The notes under the pieces were generated by a model. That model had not been told where the DNA came from and did not search any database. It saw only the letters and a list, made by a program, of their open reading frames with translations. A stretch of 64,000 bases of DNA from positions 62,001-126,000 of the forward strand of contig NZ_JBKBHX010000002.1 of NCBI RefSeq assembly GCF_046299575.1, read 5' to 3'. Made by a program: the position numbers and the translations under genes. Below are positions 9,787 through 18,151 of the stretch, piece after piece. The first letter of the stretch is position 1; each line of letters opens with the position of its first letter. This DNA is from Thermaurantimonas sp046299575 (GTDB lineage Bacteria > Bacteroidota > Bacteroidia > Flavobacteriales > Schleiferiaceae).

Positions 9787-9794
9787 CAAAGATA
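9787..9794 (-). promoter_or_regulatory. -7 promoter box for rfbC
   Basis: On the minus strand the sequence reads TATCTTTG, an exact match to the Bacteroidota -7 consensus TAnnTTTG. It lies 22 bases before the rfbC ATG, giving a leader of ~15-17 bases. I see no TTG at the expected -33 distance. Confidence 0.55.
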
Positions 9795-9817
9795 CAGTAA
9801 CGAAAAAGTATAGTACT

Positions 9818-9838
9818 TATCTGATATTTAATCAGATA
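9818..9838 (-). terminator. Stem-loop after the Nudix gene
   Basis: Inverted repeat TATCTGAT / ATCAGATA with a 5-base loop directly after the Nudix stop codon. It has no immediate T-run on the minus strand, so it is a weak terminator or an mRNA-stabilising hairpin. Confidence 0.35.
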
Positions 9839-10372
9839 CTAATTTTTTGGCCAATAAGTACCTATGTGAACACCTGGATAGTCTGGGTTTTCGAAATATT
9901 TTTTTAAGGCAAAAGCAGTGGAAGAAAAGGCAATCTCGCTCCAAGGAATTTCTTCTTCTGTAAAAAGCCTTACTTCGCTGCTTTCTGATGTTTTGTTCAT
10001 CTTTTCATGCTGCATATCTGCTAAAAAAATCATGTACACCTGTCGGGCATGAGGCAAATTGTACACCGTGTGCAGGCGCTTTATTATTACAAATGCAGCT
10101 GTTTCTTCGAACGTTTCCCGTCGGGCTCCTTCTTCCACGGTTTCACCGTTTTCCAGAAACCCACAAGGCAAATTCCACAATCCCTTTCGGGGTTCTATGG
10201 CTCGTTTTGCAAGCAAAACTTTATTCTGCCACACCGAAAGTGTACCAACAATGATGTTTGGATTTTGATAGTGAATTTGGCCGCAGGCCTCACAGCAGTA
10301 ACGCTCGAAGTGATCGCCTGTGGGAATTTTTCGAACAATCGAAGCAGAACCGCAAACGGAGCAGTAGTTCAT
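9839..10372 (-). CDS. Nudix hydrolase with N-terminal zinc ribbon
   Basis: A 177-residue pyrophosphohydrolase acting on nucleoside diphosphate derivatives. The Nudix box runs from residue 71 (GFLENGETVEEGARRE then TFEE), matching G-x5-E-x7-R-E-x-x-E-E. Before it lies a zinc ribbon with Cys4, Cys7, Cys27 and Cys30 and the phrase IHYQNPN, the arrangement found in NudC-like and related NUDIX proteins. It is shorter than NADH pyrophosphatase NudC and lacks its SQPWPFPxS signature, so the substrate is open. The start overlaps the stop of the upstream AlkD-like gene by one base (TAATG). Confidence 0.88.
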   Translation of the reverse strand: MNYCSVCGSASIVRKIPTGDHFERYCCEACGQIHYQNPNIIVGTLSVWQNKVLLAKRAIEPRKGLWNLPCGFLENGETVEEGARRETFEETAAFVIIKRLHTVYNLPHARQVYMIFLADMQHEKMNKTSESSEVRLFTEEEIPWSEIAFSSTAFALKKYFENPDYPGVHIGTYWPKN

Positions 10373-11079
10373 TAATTATCAGCGTATTTTAATCGTTGTA
10401 TCCATTTTAGGGCTTCGCGTTTAGCAAGACTGGACAAGACATTGTCGTGTTTATTCACAAAGGTATCAACTTGCTTGGGATTCGACTTAGAATATTCTCT
10501 CAAAGCCCATCCAATGGCTTTTTGAATGAAAAAATCTCGACGATCTGCCAAAAAGAGGATGTATTGACTCAATAAATCAAAATCAGTTTTATTCTTGTAT
10601 TTTAACTGAAAAAGTAAAGCTGATCGCATTAGCCACAAATGATTGGAATGCAGCCATCGACTGCCCATTTCTTCAAGCAAATCCTTTCTATTATAAAGCC
10701 ATTTACCTGCAACGTTGGTGGCTAAAAAATCGACCGTATCCCACCAAGGTTTAGTTGTGATGCACTTTTCTAAAAGATTCTGCATTTCAACATCACTGAA
10801 TAGACGTCGCTTGGCTGCTAATAGGTCAATGGCTGTGTATTGAAACTCTCTTTCGTTTAAAGTGTACAAATGCTGCACAAGCTCGATTGCAGCTTGGGGT
10901 GTCGCAACTGATGCAACTTCTTTTAACCACTGCTTTTGAATAGCCTTGCGCACCGGAGCTGGCACACCCATAAAGGCAAATTGGTTTCGCATATAAGCCT
11001 CCATAGAAGATTTCTTCATGGGATCAGCAGCGTCACGATAGGCGTCTAAAAGCCAATCGACGTAAGATTTGATTTCCAC
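10372..11079 (-). CDS. DNA alkylation repair protein (AlkD-like HEAT-repeat family)
   Basis: A 235-residue all-helical protein of the DNA alkylation repair family (PF08713), whose studied members (AlkC, AlkD) excise N3- and N7-alkylated bases. Supporting stretches are RNQFAFMGVPAPVRK near the N terminus, NEREFQYTAIDLL, WWDTVDFLATNVAGKWL and FFIQKAIGWALREYSK, which match the Trp/Asp-rich conserved surface of the family. It follows the BamA-like gene by 20 bases and is translationally coupled to the Nudix gene. A Nudix and a base-excision protein side by side suggests nucleotide or DNA damage control, which is an inference. Confidence 0.87.
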   Translation of the reverse strand: MEIKSYVDWLLDAYRDAADPMKKSSMEAYMRNQFAFMGVPAPVRKAIQKQWLKEVASVATPQAAIELVQHLYTLNEREFQYTAIDLLAAKRRLFSDVEMQNLLEKCITTKPWWDTVDFLATNVAGKWLYNRKDLLEEMGSRWLHSNHLWLMRSALLFQLKYKNKTDFDLLSQYILFLADRRDFFIQKAIGWALREYSKSNPKQVDTFVNKHDNVLSSLAKREALKWIQRLKYADN

Positions 11080-11099
11080 TTATTATTATTTTCTTTAAA

Positions 11100-12227
11100 T
11101 TAAAATGCCTCAGTAACCATCAGATAATAATGTGCCCCCTCGCGTCCCAGTCCTACGTCGAAGCGTAGATTCAGTCGTTCAGCCGGATTGATCACAAATC
11201 GGAGCCCTGTGCCTACAGAGTATTTAATGCGCTGCAGCGAGAGGTCGCTAACCGTTTTAAAAACATCACCTGCTCCGGCGAAGGTGACCATGCCCAGTCG
11301 CCAAAAGAGCGGGAAGCGATATTCCAATTGAAAACCCGTGAAATTTCGATCTCTGAATCGATTGCGCGCATATCCGCGCAAGATTTCCTCACCACCCACG
11401 GTTGCCATGTCGAGCATGGGTACACCACTGGTGTTATATCGCCCTACTAATTGTACAGCCAAAACATTTTTAGGTTTCAGCTCAAAGTAGGTTTGGTACG
11501 TGAGATTTACATTTATGTAATTAAAGTTGCTGCCGATAATCTTATCGTAGAAGTAGGTAGAGATTTCAAATAAATGACCTTTGTATGAATTTACAATGTT
11601 ATCGCGGTCGTCATACGTCATTACCAATCCGAGACCCGAAGTTACTCCGCCTCTATTTCCGATTATATCACCAGCATCTAGTAAACCGTTTTCTTTAACT
11701 TTAAAATTGTATTCGTTTGACAGCATAAGATCAAATCCCATAAAAAGCTCACCCTTCAACCTTTTAAGCATTAAATATTTAAACGATTTTAAGTCATAGG
11801 CATAAAATTCTTCGTTGGTCACTAAGGTTGCGTTTCCGATCCCATAAAATCTGTCCGGAAAATTCCGGTAACGCAGTTCTCCCTTCAGCAGGAAATCTTC
11901 ATTACGGGTGAATACATTCCAGAGTGCCCAAATGTCAAGCTGCTTATTCTGCGTATAGTCCGCTAGAAATTGTACATATGAAAGCCTGGCATCTTTCTGA
12001 TCCGGTTTTTTTGCTTTGAAAGAAAAGTAATACACTCCAGCTGCTCCAAAAGCAAGGCGTGTATCGGGAGTATAGTATAAAAGGGGTATAACAGCAAATC
12101 CTGATTTTTCTGAGGAAATGGTGTCGTCAAGTGGTCGTACACCGAACCATTGTAACCAATCCTGTGCATTTAATCCGCTGGCGAAAAATTGACCTATGAT
12201 GAATAGAAATACCTTACCTTTCGTCAC
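11100..12227 (-). CDS. BamA/TamA-family outer membrane beta-barrel protein
   Basis: A 375-residue protein with a signal peptide (residues 1-21, ending GLNA) followed directly by a surface-antigen (Bac_surface_Ag) barrel. Alternating aromatic strands dominate, with GGVTSGLGLVMTYDDRDN, a GGEEILRGYARNRFRD segment typical of the barrel lid loop, and GTGLRFVINPAERLNLRFD near the end. No POTRA repeats fit between the signal and the barrel, so it is not BamA itself; the real bamA is at 46639. Such short family members are common in Bacteroidota and their clients are unknown. The start is GTG at 12227; no in-frame ATG keeps the signal peptide. Confidence 0.82.
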   Translation of the reverse strand: MTKGKVFLFIIGQFFASGLNAQDWLQWFGVRPLDDTISSEKSGFAVIPLLYYTPDTRLAFGAAGVYYFSFKAKKPDQKDARLSYVQFLADYTQNKQLDIWALWNVFTRNEDFLLKGELRYRNFPDRFYGIGNATLVTNEEFYAYDLKSFKYLMLKRLKGELFMGFDLMLSNEYNFKVKENGLLDAGDIIGNRGGVTSGLGLVMTYDDRDNIVNSYKGHLFEISTYFYDKIIGSNFNYINVNLTYQTYFELKPKNVLAVQLVGRYNTSGVPMLDMATVGGEEILRGYARNRFRDRNFTGFQLEYRFPLFWRLGMVTFAGAGDVFKTVSDLSLQRIKYSVGTGLRFVINPAERLNLRFDVGLGREGAHYYLMVTEAF

Positions 12228-12297
12228 GCTGCAAATGAAAACAAAAAATTAACATGTAAATAACTTAAAAATTATTAGGACCAACGTGTTGATAATA

Positions 12298-15200
12298 TTA
12301 ACGGAATAAAGTAATTGTGCCTTTACGTTGGCCGCGGTAGTGATAGAAGATGTACGGATATACGCCTTGTGGTACCTCTTTGCCCTTGTAGGTGCCGTCC
12401 CAGAATTCATTGAAAGGATCGTCAGTTTCAAAGATCAATTGACCCCAACGGTTGTAAATTTCCAGGCGAGCGCGTTCGAGACATTCAGCTCCGGCAAGGT
12501 AAAATACGTCGTTTATTCCATCGCCGTTGGGTGTAAAGGTGTTAGGTATATAAAAGAAATCGCCGTAGTAATCAACCGTTACTGGTATTTGGAATTTGTA
12601 TTCGCGGTTGCAAAGGGTGTCAATGATGGTGAGCTTTATAATATAATTTCCTGATTCAGTGTAATTAAATATTGGAAAGCGCCCGATCCGGGTATTGCCT
12701 CCTCCAAAGTCCCAAACATAAATGTAGTGGGGCTCTGTATTTGATATTTCGAATTCAAACGAACCTTCGGGGCACTTGGGTTTTACGGACAAAATTTCAG
12801 GGCGTCTGATAGTATCGCTGTACGTGGCTGAGAAAAAGACCGTGTCTGTTCTGTTGCATATCGTATCGATGAGTACAAAAAAACCGTTGTAAGAGCCTTC
12901 TGAGGGATATTTATGAGTGAGTTTATTTAATCCTGAGTAGATGGTGCCATCGCCCATATTCCATATCACCTGATGGCCGGATGTAGATAGATTTTCCACA
13001 GTGATTTTAAATTCAGAGTCACAGGAGCGATAGAAGGTGCTTATTTCGGCCTTAGGCCTTGGAAATTCTGGAATAAAGAAAGCTATTTCGATAGTGTCGT
13101 ATTGATTGCAAAGGGTGTCGTGAGCTATGAGTTTTACACGGAAAGTGTCTGGTCCCACATATAAGGCCGATGGTGCTGGTAAGGTAGAGGTTTGTCCGTT
13201 ACCTAAAATCCATAAAAAGTTTTGTGCATTTATGCTTTTGTTGTCAAAGACGACTTTGTACATATTGCATACAGAGTCAACCTCTACAGTGAATTGTACA
13301 CTTGCATTGGCTTTTACAAAATTGTCAAAGTCAATTTTTACTGCGCCTAGATTACAGTTAGGCCCACCGCGGGTTGGACTGAAAACGCCCGGAGTGGTAG
13401 GAAATGTACCTCCCTGGCAGGCAGCACATATTGCCTGATAAATAATTCCTTCAGGCGAGAAACGGCTTGTACCACCATCGACATGCTCGTTAGAACTTCC
13501 TCCGAAATAGGTGGCGTATTTGAGCGTGTTGCCATCGGCACCAAGTACCATGAAGTAGAAGTCGCTGCCATCGGTGCTCGATTGATAAGCATCAGGCGAG
13601 AGGGGTAGTCCTGTTGTAGAACCGTTGGAAATCGGGTTTGCAGGTGGACTGTTTACCGCTCCACCCCAGCCAGAGAGCATGATGTTAAAACATTCATCTA
13701 CATTAAAAGCCGCTGGCGATATATTTATCGTGTTGGGTCCGCTGCCGAAAGTTGTAATCCAGAGCATGTTACTCAGCTCGGCATTCATTTTAAAGATGAC
13801 TTGACTGCGGCCCGATTGTCCGTATTTAATTGGTGTTTTGATGATTGAGCCAAGCGTTTGAGCCATGCCATACACTTCGCCGTTGCGATTGTGATCGATG
13901 AAGTACACTTGATCGTAAGCCGCTGTTCCAAAGTATGTTCCGCGCTGAAAGGCGCCAGTAACGGCTGAAAATCTGGCTAAAAATCCATCAGAGCTGCCTG
14001 AATACGAGTTTTGAAACGATCCGTTGTGTGTAGGAATGGATGTGCTGGTAGTGCCTCCGCATATAAAGACTTGTTGATTGAAAATTTTCACAGAGTATCC
14101 GGCATCGTTTTGAGCGCCTCCGTAGAAAGTGCCCCAAAGAATTTGGTTGAGGTTTGGGGTAAATTTTACAAGTATTGCATCTTGCTGGCCTGCATATGTA
14201 AATGCTGGATTAGGTAAAATGAGGTTGTTGCTGTTTGTACATGAAGTTACGTAGATGTTGTTTAAAGAATCGACAATCACTTCACCGCGGGCATAGTCAC
14301 CATAGTTGCGCACCAGTGCGGCATTATGGCCGTCGTTTCCATTGCCACCCAAAAAGGTGGATGCGATGAGCGCTGAGCCTGATGCGTTAAATCGAGTAAT
14401 AAAGATGTCGCTGCCATTCGGATACACATAGTTTGCTACTACGAAGTTTGATCCACCGGCAAAGTTGGTCTGAGCTGCATTTGGCGTAATAGGAAAGTTG
14501 CTTGAGCCTGTAATGCCATACACGATGAGCTCATTGTTGCTGTTTACCACCATACTGTGCACCTGCTCACTGTTGCTGCCTCCCAGATAGGTGGAATAAA
14601 TGAGTTGTGTACCTGCAGGGTTGAATTTTGAAATCGAAACATCCGTGGTGGTAGAGAAATTTCCACCAGAGTTAAAGGTAGTCTGGAAAGCTCCTGAAGT
14701 AGTTGGATAGCCATTGCCAAAGACGATTCCTCCGGCGTAGAAATTTCCGTTGTTGTCAAACGTTGCTGAGAATCCCCAGTTGTCGGAAGTAGAACCTGTG
14801 AAAGTAGAAAAAACTACTGTGGGATCTATTACTAATTCATAATGAGGATTGTAGGTGCCGAGTTTCAAGGTTACCACATTTTTGTCAACCACGTAGTGGC
14901 ATGCTACTCTTCGAGGCTGCCCATCAATGATCTGATACGTGTAAGGGGCTTTTTCCACTACGTCACCGGCGTTAGTCTTTACGATCAGATTCCCTTCGCG
15001 GTCGATATAAATACTATCTGCATAGGCATAGCGTACTTTGATGAGCGAAGGGTCAGCGCCTGGCGCTATGCGGTAGTCGTATTTAAATTGATTATCGGAA
15101 TCGTAAAAGTGCACATTGATTCCGGGATATAGATTTTCATACGATACTCCGCTGTACACGGGCACTTCTGAACGCCAATATTTCGGATCTTTACCCAAAA

Positions 15201-15543
15201 AGTAGTTGTGATAAAACGGTTTTTTCCTGAGTCCTCTTTTTACGGCTTTTGTGTTGGAATTGATAAAATGCATTTCATAGGTATGCATCCTTAAGATGCC
15301 GGGGGTGTAGCCAAACAAGGAGGCGCCAAAGGTTCTGGGGGAGGTTGTGCTGTGATGGGGTCCCTTAAACTGTGCCCAGTCGTACGGGTGTATCAGAAAA
15401 ACTTTGACTTTGCCGTCTTCGAAATAAATGCTTCCGTTGTTGATTTTTAAAAGGTATTCGAATGGTTCGGGCCATTGTCCGGCGTTAAAAACAAATTGGG
15501 CATCCTGAGCCTTCACCATTACAGCCCACAGCATTAGCAACAT
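12298..15543 (-). CDS. Large T9SS type B (gliding-motility C-terminal domain) secreted protein
   Basis: A ~1081-residue cell-surface protein. A short signal peptide (MLLMLWAVMVKA) precedes a DUF7948-like N-terminal domain (FVFNAGQWPEPFEY, YENLYPGINVHFY). Then come SBBP-type repeats with recurring YSTYLGG, STFLGG, YATYFGG and GTFYGG motifs, likely a beta-propeller. Next are at least three PKD-like units with FLWILGNG, VIWNMGDG and YVWDFGGG. The last ~85 residues are the type B sorting domain (FTPNGDGINDVF, IYNRWGQLIFE, WDGTYKG, PQGVYPYIFYHYRG). Type B cargo is usually anchored or released by T9SS. The frame opens at a GTG at 15564, but that lies next to the predicted transcription start, so ATG 15543 is preferred. 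Confidence 0.88.
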   Translation of the reverse strand: MLLMLWAVMVKAQDAQFVFNAGQWPEPFEYLLKINNGSIYFEDGKVKVFLIHPYDWAQFKGPHHSTTSPRTFGASLFGYTPGILRMHTYEMHFINSNTKAVKRGLRKKPFYHNYFLGKDPKYWRSEVPVYSGVSYENLYPGINVHFYDSDNQFKYDYRIAPGADPSLIKVRYAYADSIYIDREGNLIVKTNAGDVVEKAPYTYQIIDGQPRRVACHYVVDKNVVTLKLGTYNPHYELVIDPTVVFSTFTGSTSDNWGFSATFDNNGNFYAGGIVFGNGYPTTSGAFQTTFNSGGNFSTTTDVSISKFNPAGTQLIYSTYLGGSNSEQVHSMVVNSNNELIVYGITGSSNFPITPNAAQTNFAGGSNFVVANYVYPNGSDIFITRFNASGSALIASTFLGGNGNDGHNAALVRNYGDYARGEVIVDSLNNIYVTSCTNSNNLILPNPAFTYAGQQDAILVKFTPNLNQILWGTFYGGAQNDAGYSVKIFNQQVFICGGTTSTSIPTHNGSFQNSYSGSSDGFLARFSAVTGAFQRGTYFGTAAYDQVYFIDHNRNGEVYGMAQTLGSIIKTPIKYGQSGRSQVIFKMNAELSNMLWITTFGSGPNTINISPAAFNVDECFNIMLSGWGGAVNSPPANPISNGSTTGLPLSPDAYQSSTDGSDFYFMVLGADGNTLKYATYFGGSSNEHVDGGTSRFSPEGIIYQAICAACQGGTFPTTPGVFSPTRGGPNCNLGAVKIDFDNFVKANASVQFTVEVDSVCNMYKVVFDNKSINAQNFLWILGNGQTSTLPAPSALYVGPDTFRVKLIAHDTLCNQYDTIEIAFFIPEFPRPKAEISTFYRSCDSEFKITVENLSTSGHQVIWNMGDGTIYSGLNKLTHKYPSEGSYNGFFVLIDTICNRTDTVFFSATYSDTIRRPEILSVKPKCPEGSFEFEISNTEPHYIYVWDFGGGNTRIGRFPIFNYTESGNYIIKLTIIDTLCNREYKFQIPVTVDYYGDFFYIPNTFTPNGDGINDVFYLAGAECLERARLEIYNRWGQLIFETDDPFNEFWDGTYKGKEVPQGVYPYIFYHYRGQRKGTITLFR

Positions 15544-15571
15544 ATTTCGAAATATACCCCTCACCCGATTT

Positions 15572-15579
15572 CAAATTTA
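15572..15579 (-). promoter_or_regulatory. -7 promoter box for the large T9SS type B gene
   Basis: Minus strand reads TAAATTTG, matching TAnnTTTG. A TTG lies 17 bases upstream, slightly closer than the usual ~19. Predicted transcription start is near 15566, which rules out the GTG at 15564 and supports ATG 15543. Confidence 0.55.
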
Positions 15580-15656
15580 TCGTTACTAATGTATAACAAA
15601 AAAACGTAAAAAAATTTTGCGTTTTGTGTCTCAATGAATACTCTTTTGAGGAATTT

Positions 15657-16853
15657 TTACAGTTTTTCAGCTAAAATCCAGAGATTTTTGTTCTTTTCGG
15701 TTTTTGTTGCGATCAAAGCCCGGGTATCGCTTTCAGCGATTTTGTGCTTTTTACGAATGTTTTCGGCACTATCCGGAAATTTGCCTGTAATCACCATTGC
15801 TTCAGTAACTTGAAGTTCAGGCAGAGCCATTGAAAAACGCAATGTGCGATAGACCCTCCAGCCCGGCATATTCATTAGTTGTGATGACGTGTAAATGCGC
15901 GCATTTTGATGAAATGTAGTTAATCCCAAATTTTCGGCTAAAGCTTTATCTGCTCCATTTTTTACCAAGGCTGCATGAGGTATGTAGATAAAGTTTTCCG
16001 GCTTTGCTGTTACTGGCACCTTGTTTTGATGAGTGAGTCTGTCTGAAGAAAAAAGCAAATGAGGTGGCTCACCACACAGCCATATCTCAAGCAGAGGAGG
16101 TAAGGTATCAGACGCGTACAATAGCAATACCTCTTTAAGCTCATCCTCTACAGCCAGGAGATACACTTTTGCAGGTGGGCCAATGTAGCGACTTAAAAAT
16201 TCAAGATCAGCTACCGGACTTACTTTCAGAAGGAGGTCGACTTCTAACCCGTTAATGCTTTTGTATAGTTCTGACGGATTCGGGTCATAGTCTGCCGGGT
16301 GAAAGGTTTTCTTGCCCGTGGTAGTGCGTCGGGCAGGATCTGCATAAATTAGGGTTTTTTCATTTGATGGACGAAACTTCCTCAGCCATTCAAAGGCGTC
16401 GAGGTTGTATCGCTCTATGTGGGGTAAATACTTTGAGAAATTAAAATCGTTGTAGTCGAAGATTTTTTTGTTTCGCTCAAGATAGATGGTTTTCGATACT
16501 GCACAGGCGAAGGCAACCGTATCCATCCCCAGACCTCCCGTCAGGTCAATTACTGTATTATATGAACTTAATATTCTGGATTTAAAAGTTGATGTAAGGT
16601 GATGAGAGGCTTGCTGAAGTGGTAAGCCGGGCGGAAATAGCCATCCGGGGTAGGATCTGATCAATACTTCGAACTTTTTTTTGTACTTGTGCCGGGCATG
16701 GCACTGCTGAGAGGCTTCCTTTAATAAAGGATTGGAATTGTATTTCAAAACCGCTTTTTCAATTCCAAGGTGCTGTACCTCGTTGCATAGGTTTGTGTAT
16801 TCACCTCTTTCCAGTTTCAGAGATACCTGCTCAAAGAGCTCTTTCGAAGACAT
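15657..16853 (-). CDS. Class I SAM-dependent methyltransferase with THUMP-like domain
   Basis: A 398-residue protein of a Bacteroidota-typical family with an N-terminal helical part, a central Rossmann methyltransferase and a C-terminal THUMP-like domain. Motif I is the AdoMet loop DLTGGLGMDTVAFA. A DPARR segment (YADPARRTTTGKKTFHP) takes the place of the catalytic motif IV. VYRTLRFSMALPELQVTE and ALIATKTEKNKNLWILAEK form the C-terminal domain. The substrate is unknown; a tRNA or rRNA target is an inference from the THUMP-like fold. Its start overlaps the DUF4159 gene by 23 bases at the tail of the cytochrome c maturation operon. Confidence 0.82.
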   Translation of the reverse strand: MSSKELFEQVSLKLERGEYTNLCNEVQHLGIEKAVLKYNSNPLLKEASQQCHARHKYKKKFEVLIRSYPGWLFPPGLPLQQASHHLTSTFKSRILSSYNTVIDLTGGLGMDTVAFACAVSKTIYLERNKKIFDYNDFNFSKYLPHIERYNLDAFEWLRKFRPSNEKTLIYADPARRTTTGKKTFHPADYDPNPSELYKSINGLEVDLLLKVSPVADLEFLSRYIGPPAKVYLLAVEDELKEVLLLYASDTLPPLLEIWLCGEPPHLLFSSDRLTHQNKVPVTAKPENFIYIPHAALVKNGADKALAENLGLTTFHQNARIYTSSQLMNMPGWRVYRTLRFSMALPELQVTEAMVITGKFPDSAENIRKKHKIAESDTRALIATKTEKNKNLWILAEKL

Positions 16854-17490
16854 ATTGTAAGATGTTGCAACCCATCTTCAGGGCACGCAGGCGCACTTCT
16901 TCGGGGTTGTTATGAACTTCCTGGTCCTCCCAGCCATTACCGAGGTCTGTTTCGTAAGTGTAGAGCAATACGATACGTCCATTGTGGGTGATTGCAAAGG
17001 CTTGTGCGGGTTTACCGTCGTGCTCATGAATTTTCGGGATGTTTTTAAAGGGAAATTTTTGTTGAAAAATCGGGTGAAAATCAGGAAGTAGTTCAAGTTT
17101 CTTATCAGGAAACAGTTTTTGTATTTCCCTTCTGGCGTAGGGATCCATTCCGTAGTTGTCATCTATGTGCAAAAAACCACCGTTTAGAAGGTATTTTCGG
17201 AGGTTTTTTACATCTTGATCGGTAAAAAAAATGTTTCCGTGTCCGGTGGCGTGAATGAAAGGATAGTTGAAGATATCAGGCGATGAAGGCTCTACCACGG
17301 CAGGCTCTGGATGAATGCGAGCGGGCAGGTGATCATTGCAGAAGCGAATCAGATTCGGTAGCGATGTGGGATTTGCGTACCAATCGCCTCCTCCGGCGTA
17401 TTTCAGTACAGCAATTTTAAGCGACTGGCCATACAATAGGGATGTGTTTAAAATCAAAAAAAGTGTAAGAAAGTGTTGCAAACTCTTCAT
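16831..17490 (-). CDS. DUF4159 domain secreted protein
   Basis: A 219-residue protein with a signal peptide (residues 1-22, ending LLYG) and a single DUF4159 domain. Landmarks are LKIAVLKYAGGGDWYANPTS at the N terminus, HATGHGNIFFTDQDVKNLRKYLLNGG cut by a Gly pair, LHIDDNYGMDP, and NNPEEVRLRALKMGCNI near the end. The fold resembles glutamine-amidotransferase-like ThuA domains, but no catalytic role is established. It starts 1 base after the lolD stop and overlaps the methyltransferase gene, so it belongs to the same transcript. Periplasmic location is predicted. Confidence 0.82.
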   Translation of the reverse strand: MKSLQHFLTLFLILNTSLLYGQSLKIAVLKYAGGGDWYANPTSLPNLIRFCNDHLPARIHPEPAVVEPSSPDIFNYPFIHATGHGNIFFTDQDVKNLRKYLLNGGFLHIDDNYGMDPYARREIQKLFPDKKLELLPDFHPIFQQKFPFKNIPKIHEHDGKPAQAFAITHNGRIVLLYTYETDLGNGWEDQEVHNNPEEVRLRALKMGCNILQYVFERAL

Positions 17491-17491
17491 G

Positions 17492-18151
17492 CTACACGAT
17501 TTTTCCGTCGCGTAAAGATATCACGCGTGATGCCAATGCAGCCAGATTGTCGTTATGGGTTACTATCAGAAAGGTTATTCCCAGTTCTGAACAAAGGTCT
17601 TGAAATAGCTGACTTATTTGCCCGGCATTTTTTGAATCCAGGTTGCCGGTGGGCTCGTCGGCCATGACGATTTTAGGACTGTTGATCAGTGCTCTTGCAA
17701 TGGCTACTCTCTGTTGCTCTCCGCCACTCAGCTCCGATGGTTTATGGCTGAGGCGATGTGCCATTCCTACTTTGTCTAGTAAATTTTCAGCGAGCTCTTC
17801 GGCTTTTTTTCTGCTTGTACCGGCAATCATAGCTGGTATAGCTACATTTTCAACGGCAGTGAACTCTGGCAGTAAATGGTGAAACTGAAATACAAAACCG
17901 ATATTTCGGTTTTTGAGCTCAGCAAGTTTTTTCTCCGAAAGACTTTTGTAAGAAACACCTTCGAAGAATACTTCACCTGAATCTGGCTTATCGAGTGAGC
18001 CGAGTAAGTTAAGCAGTGTACTTTTTCCTGCACCTGAGGGGCCCACAATGGCTATGAGCTTACCGGCTTCGATTTCGACGCTTACGTTATCGATTACCTT
18101 AAGTTGGCCATACGACTTGCTAAGTGCATTTGCACGTATCAGAATGCTCAA
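17492..18151 (-). CDS. lolD: LolD-like ABC transporter ATP-binding protein
   Basis: A 219-residue ATPase of the MacB/LolD family, which drives lipoprotein release to LolA together with LolC/E-type permeases. Motifs: Walker A GPSGAGKST (37-45), Q-loop FVFQFHHLLPEFTAVENV (the LolD-like phrase), signature LSGGEQQR, Walker B IVMADEPTGNLDSKN and H-loop THN. It overlaps the ccmF stop by 4 bases, so it is coupled to the haem operon. It is not CcmA: the LPEFTAVENV and GNLDSKN sequences are of the LolD/FtsE type. The permease partner is not in this window. Confidence 0.82.
   Translation of the reverse strand: MSILIRANALSKSYGQLKVIDNVSVEIEAGKLIAIVGPSGAGKSTLLNLLGSLDKPDSGEVFFEGVSYKSLSEKKLAELKNRNIGFVFQFHHLLPEFTAVENVAIPAMIAGTSRKKAEELAENLLDKVGMAHRLSHKPSELSGGEQQRVAIARALINSPKIVMADEPTGNLDSKNAGQISQLFQDLCSELGITFLIVTHNDNLAALASRVISLRDGKIV

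Noticed and set aside
17492..18151. CcmA, the haem exporter ATPase, because of its place next to ccmF
   Set aside because: The Q-loop and D-loop sequences (FQFHHLLPEFTAVENV, DEPTGNLDSKN) are of LolD/FtsE type, not CcmA type.
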